Positions 11,392 through 15,798 of a stretch of DNA of 15,798 bases are shown here, piece after piece. Location of the stretch: NCBI GenBank assembly GCA_003224635.1, contig QHZK01000341.1, positions 1-15,798 on the forward strand, read 5' to 3'. Source of the DNA: Acidobacteriota bacterium (lineage in GTDB: Bacteria; Acidobacteriota; Terriglobia; UBA7540). The notes under the pieces are model-generated. The model was not told where the DNA came from and made no database searches. It worked only from the letters and a program-made list of their open reading frames with translations. Both the position numbers and the translations under genes were made by a program. The stretch's first letter is position 1. Each line of letters opens with the position of its first letter.

Positions 11392-14300
11392 ATGAAAAAG
11401 CACAAACCGTTGAGCTCGATACTTCTGGCCCTCGCAGCGCTGTTTATTTCCAGCCTGGCGCGCGCGCAAACGGCATCCGTGACTGGGACGATAACGGACG
11501 CGAGCGGAGCCGTGATTCCCGGGGCGACCGTAAAGGCGCAAAACTCCGGCACGGGGGCCGAGCGCGCTGTGACCGCTGGCGACACGGGAGTATACCGGAT
11601 CCCCAATCTTCAGCCCGGACACTACGTCATCTCCGTGGAGAACGAAGGCTTCGCCACTTTTCGGGTCACCAATGTCGAGCTGACGGTGGACCAGGTGCTG
11701 ACCTTGGACGCAAGGCTCGAAGTAAGCCAGAGTCACGCGACCGTCGAGGTCAACGCTCAGGCGGTGGCGCCAGTCAATCTGGATAACGCAGCCATCAGCA
11801 ACGTGGTTGATTCGCGCCGCATGACCGATCTGCCTCTCATCCTGCGCGACCCCTATCAACTCATCCTGCTCAGCCCGGGCGTGATTCAGAGTAATACGTA
11901 CCTGGGCGGCTTTTCCGTCACGCGCGAGCGCAACAACAACTTCCTGCTGGACGGTGTGGATAATAACGACACGGACGTGCCGGGCATCGCGGGCGGCTTG
12001 AACCCGCTCAATCCGGACTCGACGCAGGAATTTCGCGTCATTACCAATAATTTCTCGCCCGAGTTCGGCCGCAACAACGGCGCCGTTATTGACGTGCTGA
12101 CGAAGAGCGGCACGAACGCGGTCCACGGCGACGCCTACTGGTTCGGGCGATACAACGCTCTGGGCGCTCGCGACTTCTTCAATCACCTGCCGGACACACC
12201 GAAAGATCCATACGTACGCAACGACTTCGGCGGGTCGCTCGGGGGACCGATTCGCAAGGACAAGACTTTCTGGTTCGGGAACTACGAAGGCCAGCGGTTC
12301 GTCACGGCTCGGACAAGCACCAGCGTCGTGCCGAATCAGGCCTTCCGGACTGGAGTCTTTACCGCAACCGAGATCGACAGCACCGGCCAGCCTGTCACGC
12401 GTAATATTGACGTCAGCTCCCCTACTGCCGCTAACAACCGCTATGGACTGCCGCTTGATCCGACCGTTAAGGACATTTTCGCTCTGTATCCGTCACCCAA
12501 CGGTTCGGCTGTGGACAACGCCGCTGGCTTCTTGTTTTTCCCGACTTTGTCCCGCACCACGCAGGACACCCTGGCCATCAAGCTTGACCACCACCTGACG
12601 AACAATCACACGCTCAGTGGCCGTTACGCCTTCGCCCGGTTCAGGGACCCCGACGCCTTCCACGACGATATCCTCCCTGGTGGTCTGGGCGCAACGGCCA
12701 CCTACCAGCGCACCCAGAATCTCGGGCTCGATCTCACTTCTGCTTTGAGGCCAACCCTGGTCAACGATCTGCGCTTTGGCGGCAACCGGACGAACCTGCA
12801 GTTCAACTGTACCGGGACCAAGACTTTTGACAGTTTCGGCGGCGTGGACAGTCTCGGCCGCGGCCCTGACTATTTTCTAGCGGGCGTTTCAGGCTTTGGG
12901 TGCCTGACTCTCGGCGAGGCTAACGGCGAGGCGCGCTTTACTGGCACCTACCAAGTCCTGGATGGCCTCACTTGGGTGAAGAATACACACACCTTCAAGT
13001 TCGGTGGGGAATTCCGTGACGTCTATTCAAACTCCTTTGACGATTTTGGCTCCCGCACCGGACTTTCTTTCGCACCCTTCTTCTTCGGCGCCCTGCCGTT
13101 GCAGAACCTGCCCCCGGCATTGCTGGGCGACCAGCTGCTTGAAGACGAGGTATCAACGCTCTTCGGCTTGGTTGACACGCAGAGTCAGAGCCAGTTCTTT
13201 GACTCGAAGGGCGCGCGCAACGGGGACGACTTGCGAGGGTTCCGGCAACGCGAGTACGCCTTTTACGGCTGGGATGTATGGAAGGTTAAGCCGAACTTAA
13301 CCTTCAATTACGGCTTGCGTTGGGAACACAACGGCGTGCCGTTTGAGGTCCACAATAACCTTTCGAATCTCTTCGTGGACCCAAGCGGCCCCGCCCCTTT
13401 TACCTTCACCACCGTCGGACCCGGTGCCGCACGCTCGCTTTATGACAACGAGTACAAGAACTTCGAGCCTCGGGTGGGCCTGGCCTGGGACCCTTTTAAG
13501 AATGGTAAGACGTCAATCCGGGCAGGCTACGGCATCTACCACGACCGTGTCTTCGGCAACCTGTTCGGCAACGCTCGTGGCAATCCACCCTTCACAGAAA
13601 CCTTCGTCGCCTACCCGATCATTACGAGTCAGCCGACGGTGACCGGCTTGGCCGCCCCCACAAGCATGACGCCCAGCGCCACCGTGATCAATCCGGATTT
13701 TACCTTCACTTTCCCCATCGAGCCGGTTCTTTTTGACTCCAAGTTCCACACTCCGCTAAGCCAGAACTGGAACTTTGGTATCCAGCGGCAACTCACGAGC
13801 TCGCTGAACCTGGAAGTAGACTATGTAGGCGTCAAGGGGGAGCGGCTCTTCCGGGAAGTGGACGGCAATCCACCGCAGCCCGGTTTAGTGTCACAGTTGG
13901 AAACTTACTGCAAGGATCCCAACAATGCTTTCGGGTGCGTTGATACACCGACGTCTTCGACGCTTATCGGCGGCCTGCTCTGGTATGGGGCGGAGTACGG
14001 GTATCTGCCTTTCGACGCCACGAACAATAACGCCTTCGCTGCCGGTCCAGGGACTTACACAATAAAGTCCATTGCCGCATCGACCTATCACAGCCTGCAA
14101 GTCAATCTGACCCAACGATTCTCGCATGGCGTTCAAATTCAAACAGCGTACACGTGGGCGCATTCCATTGACAACGGGTCAGACCCCCTGGCGCCGGCCG
14201 CTAACAACCGCGGTCTACCGCGGAACTCCTTTAACCTGCAGGCCGAGCGCGGCAACTCCGACTTCGACGTCCGCCAGCGCGCCGTGATCAATTTCATCTA

Positions 14301-14823
14301 CCAGCCCAACCTCGGGCGAGGCCGCGGGAGGCTGAACTCAGGCGCGGTGGGCCGTGCCCTGGAAGGCTGGCAGATTTCCGGCGTTACCGTCCTTCAGACC
14401 GGCTTGCCGTACGATATTTTCGGCAACCGCGACAGCCAGCACACGGGACTCTCCGACCGGGCTACGATCATCGGACCTAAGACGATTCCTTCGGGCAAAG
14501 GAGCCACGCAGACGGGTCCGGCGCTGAGCTCCTTCGAGCAGACACCGTACGACTTCGCATCCAACCTGACCCGGAACCAATTCTTCGGGCCGGGCATCGA
14601 CAACTGGAACGTTAACCTCTCGAAGGTTACGGCCATCAGGGAGCGTCTGAAGCTGGAGCTCCGGTTTGAGTTCTACGACTTGTTCAACCGGGTGCAGTTC
14701 GGCCAACCCGACAACCTGATTCAGGACAGGCTGAGCTTCGGTCAATCCTTTACGCAGATCGGCCAGGCGGATGGAACGACCGGAGCGCGGCAAATACAAT
14801 TCGGGGCGAAACTGATCTTCTAA
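11392..14823 (+). CDS. TonB-dependent receptor with carboxypeptidase-regulatory-like domain (Oar-like)
   Basis: This is an outer-membrane protein of 1143 residues. A signal peptide is visible: MKKHK, a hydrophobic core, and a likely cut after SLARA (residue 25). Residues 28-115 form a carboxypeptidase-D regulatory-like beta-sandwich (SVTGTITDASGAVIPGA, YRIPNLQPGHYVISVENEGF). A plug-like region follows to about 245, with MTDLPLILRDPYQLILLSPGV, NNNFLLDGVDNND and FGRNNGAVIDVLTKSGTN. The rest is a beta-barrel rich in Asn, Phe and Tyr that ends in FGAKLIF, with the terminal Phe expected for BAM insertion. Such receptors are greatly expanded in Acidobacteriota and are thought to import large or bound substrates, often glycans; the ligand cannot be read here. 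No SusD-like partner is adjacent. GGGGGAGAG directly precedes the ATG. It is the only plus-strand gene, divergent from the iolB-like gene and convergent with the deoxyhypusine-synthase-like gene. Confidence 0.93.
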   Translation: MKKHKPLSSILLALAALFISSLARAQTASVTGTITDASGAVIPGATVKAQNSGTGAERAVTAGDTGVYRIPNLQPGHYVISVENEGFATFRVTNVELTVDQVLTLDARLEVSQSHATVEVNAQAVAPVNLDNAAISNVVDSRRMTDLPLILRDPYQLILLSPGVIQSNTYLGGFSVTRERNNNFLLDGVDNNDTDVPGIAGGLNPLNPDSTQEFRVITNNFSPEFGRNNGAVIDVLTKSGTNAVHGDAYWFGRYNALGARDFFNHLPDTPKDPYVRNDFGGSLGGPIRKDKTFWFGNYEGQRFVTARTSTSVVPNQAFRTGVFTATEIDSTGQPVTRNIDVSSPTAANNRYGLPLDPTVKDIFALYPSPNGSAVDNAAGFLFFPTLSRTTQDTLAIKLDHHLTNNHTLSGRYAFARFRDPDAFHDDILPGGLGATATYQRTQNLGLDLTSALRPTLVNDLRFGGNRTNLQFNCTGTKTFDSFGGVDSLGRGPDYFLAGVSGFGCLTLGEANGEARFTGTYQVLDGLTWVKNTHTFKFGGEFRDVYSNSFDDFGSRTGLSFAPFFFGALPLQNLPPALLGDQLLEDEVSTLFGLVDTQSQSQFFDSKGARNGDDLRGFRQREYAFYGWDVWKVKPNLTFNYGLRWEHNGVPFEVHNNLSNLFVDPSGPAPFTFTTVGPGAARSLYDNEYKNFEPRVGLAWDPFKNGKTSIRAGYGIYHDRVFGNLFGNARGNPPFTETFVAYPIITSQPTVTGLAAPTSMTPSATVINPDFTFTFPIEPVLFDSKFHTPLSQNWNFGIQRQLTSSLNLEVDYVGVKGERLFREVDGNPPQPGLVSQLETYCKDPNNAFGCVDTPTSSTLIGGLLWYGAEYGYLPFDATNNNAFAAGPGTYTIKSIAASTYHSLQVNLTQRFSHGVQIQTAYTWAHSIDNGSDPLAPAANNRGLPRNSFNLQAERGNSDFDVRQRAVINFIYQPNLGRGRGRLNSGAVGRALEGWQISGVTVLQTGLPYDIFGNRDSQHTGLSDRATIIGPKTIPSGKGATQTGPALSSFEQTPYDFASNLTRNQFFGPGIDNWNVNLSKVTAIRERLKLELRFEFYDLFNRVQFGQPDNLIQDRLSFGQSFTQIGQADGTTGARQIQFGAKLIF

Positions 14824-14890
14824 TGTCCTGGCGCCTAACACTTGACAGTCTCGAGACGACGGGCTTCCGCCGGGAACAAACCGCCTGCCC

Positions 14891-14993
14891 CCCCTCACCC
14901 CCGGCCCCTCTCCCTGAGAGAGGGGAGAGTTAACTCCAACGGGTGTCGCCCTCTCCCTTGGGGAGAGGGTGGCGCGAAGCGCCGGGTGAGGGG
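14891..14993. repeat. REP-like locus 2 between convergent genes; possible bidirectional terminator
   Basis: The locus starts CCCCTCACCC and ends GGGTGAGGGG, like locus 1 at 8308-8564. It holds two hairpins: CCCCTCTC (14905-14912) with GAGAGGGG (14918-14925), and CCCTCTCCC (14949-14957) with GGGAGAGGG (14961-14969). The right half, reverse-complemented, matches the head of locus 1. It lies between the receptor stop (14823) and the stop of the opposing gene (15016), where hairpins could end both transcripts, although there is no U-tract. Confidence 0.8.
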
Positions 14994-15015
14994 CCTCTCT
15001 CAGCGGGGCGCTCGG

Positions 15016-15798
15016 CTATTCCGGGAAGGCAAATCGCAGCTCCTGCCCCATCTCAAACACCGGCTTCTTGCGCTTACGGATGAGGGCCGTGTCCTCTGAG
15101 AGCGCGGTGACGAGCAGCGGCATGGCGATGGTCGAATCGCAGTGCACGTCGACCACGCTGGCGTCGTGGGCGATTTTCCCCCAGCTTTGCGATTCTGCAA
15201 ACGTGCAGCCCGAGAGTCCCCCCCAGTGCGGGGCGTCGGTGACGACCTGCAAGGCGTACTTGTGGCCGTGGTGGGACGCGCGCATGAAGGTCGCGGTGAC
15301 TTCGGTCTGGTTGACGAAGTTTTTGGGGGTGCCCCCGCCGAAGTAAATCACCCCGGTCTCGGGTGATTCGGCAGCGAGCCTGGCGGTTTCCAGCACGTCG
15401 CCGACCACGTCAAACGTGAACCTGTTCTTCCCCAGGAAACGGTTCTCGGCGATCCCGATGCCGATCGAGGAGTCTCCGACGGCGGGGCAGTAGAGCGGGA
15501 CCCCGGCTTTGTACGCCGCGGTTACAATGCCATCTTCCTTGGCGCGCCCGGAGAGTTCCTTACCCAGCAGATTCAGAAACTCCCGAGTCGTATAGGGCCG
15601 CGATTGGTCGAGCGTGGCCGCGAACTGGCCAATCATGGCGTCGGCCTCGCGAAACTCTTCCTCGTCGGCCAGCGTGTCGTACATGCGGTCGATCAGGTTC
15701 TTCTGCAACAGCACGTCGTCGATCTCGGGAGAGCACTGGAAGTGGAAGCGTCCCAGGGTCTCGTGGATGTCGTGAAAAAAGTTGGCGCCGGTCGAGGT
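15016..15798 (-). CDS. Deoxyhypusine synthase-like protein, C-terminal part (cut by window edge)
   Basis: The minus-strand frame is open from the right edge (first residues TSTGANFFHDIHETLGRFHF) to a TAG at 15016, giving 260 residues. It matches the deoxyhypusine synthase superfamily: STGANFFHDIHETLG, CPAVGDSSIG, TGVIYFGGGTPKNFVNQTE, DAPHWGGLSG, and ESQSWGKI, whose Lys is the equivalent of the active-site lysine that accepts the aminobutyl group from spermidine. Bacteria have no eIF5A substrate, so bacterial members probably act in polyamine metabolism (homospermidine-synthase-like chemistry); the exact reaction is unknown. A GTG at 15714 could look like a start, but the family N-terminal blocks continue upstream of it, so the gene extends beyond the window. 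It converges with the TonB receptor gene. Confidence 0.9.
   Translation of the reverse strand, partial: TSTGANFFHDIHETLGRFHFQCSPEIDDVLLQKNLIDRMYDTLADEEEFREADAMIGQFAATLDQSRPYTTREFLNLLGKELSGRAKEDGIVTAAYKAGVPLYCPAVGDSSIGIGIAENRFLGKNRFTFDVVGDVLETARLAAESPETGVIYFGGGTPKNFVNQTEVTATFMRASHHGHKYALQVVTDAPHWGGLSGCTFAESQSWGKIAHDASVVDVHCDSTIAMPLLVTALSEDTALIRKRKKPVFEMGQELRFAFPE

Noticed and set aside
11356..12186. Long minus-strand open frame (276 codons) opposite the start of the TonB receptor gene
   Set aside because: It is antisense to a well-supported receptor with signal peptide and domains, has no recognisable family features, and is rich in residues typical of complementary reading.
14824..15015. Search for a mobile element between the convergent genes
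   Set aside because: Only hairpin repeats are present; there is no transposase, no clear target duplication and no terminal inverted repeat beyond the REP-like ends.

Overview
The window looks like chromosomal DNA of an Acidobacteriota member (Terriglobia or Bryobacterales type). This rests on three things: the GC-rich coding style, the very long Oar-type TonB-dependent receptor with an N-terminal carboxypeptidase-regulatory-like domain, and the folK / deoxynucleoside kinase / panB / panC order. The taxon is an inference, since no rRNA or other marker is present. Apart from the receptor at 11392-14823, every gene reads on the minus strand, so the window is best read from right to left.

Layout from right to left. 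15016-15798 is the C-terminal part of a deoxyhypusine-synthase-like protein, cut by the right edge. 14824-15015 is a convergent spacer with REP-like hairpins. 11392-14823 is the TonB-dependent receptor on the plus strand. 10776-11391 is a divergent, less GC-rich control region with two candidate promoters, a 29-bp dispersed palindrome, a 14-bp palindrome and a 16-bp tandem repeat. 5545-10775 looks like a carbohydrate or hydroxy-acid module: an IolB-type cupin isomerase, a LarA-type protein lacking the cofactor-tethering lysine, and two tandem MFS transporters of the anion:cation symporter type. The upstream transporter is broken by an in-frame amber codon. 3034-5384 is ruvC-ruvA-ruvB, the Holliday-junction resolvasome; ruvA appears to start at a CTG that overlaps the ruvC stop. 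1-2868 is folK, a deoxynucleoside kinase, panB and panC (cut by the left edge), which serve folate, nucleotide and pantothenate/CoA supply. PanB consumes methylene-tetrahydrofolate, so folK and panB are metabolically linked.

The most unusual property is the spacers. Nearly every minus-strand junction holds a short array of degenerate 7-bp tandem repeats. Each spacer has its own heptamer, and the array often comes with an inverted partner on the other side of the spacer. Several genes (folK, ruvB, ruvA, the iolB-like gene and, by adjacency, panB) take their stop codon from, or end against, such an array. In ruvA and folK the array is translated into an extra C-terminal tail. Other repeat families are two GC-rich palindromes near 1502-1565 (one of them shared with 10845-10873) and two REP-like loci (8308-8564 and 14891-14993) bracketed by CCCCTCACCC and GGGTGAGGGG.

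The dNK-panB spacer also contains a candidate structured RNA closed by a perfect 11-bp stem and followed by a U-rich run. A second hairpin just before panB shares its pairing word. I did not find a complete defence, secretion or mobile system. The best candidates for something undescribed are the heptamer/gene-end arrangement and the pre-panB RNA structure.
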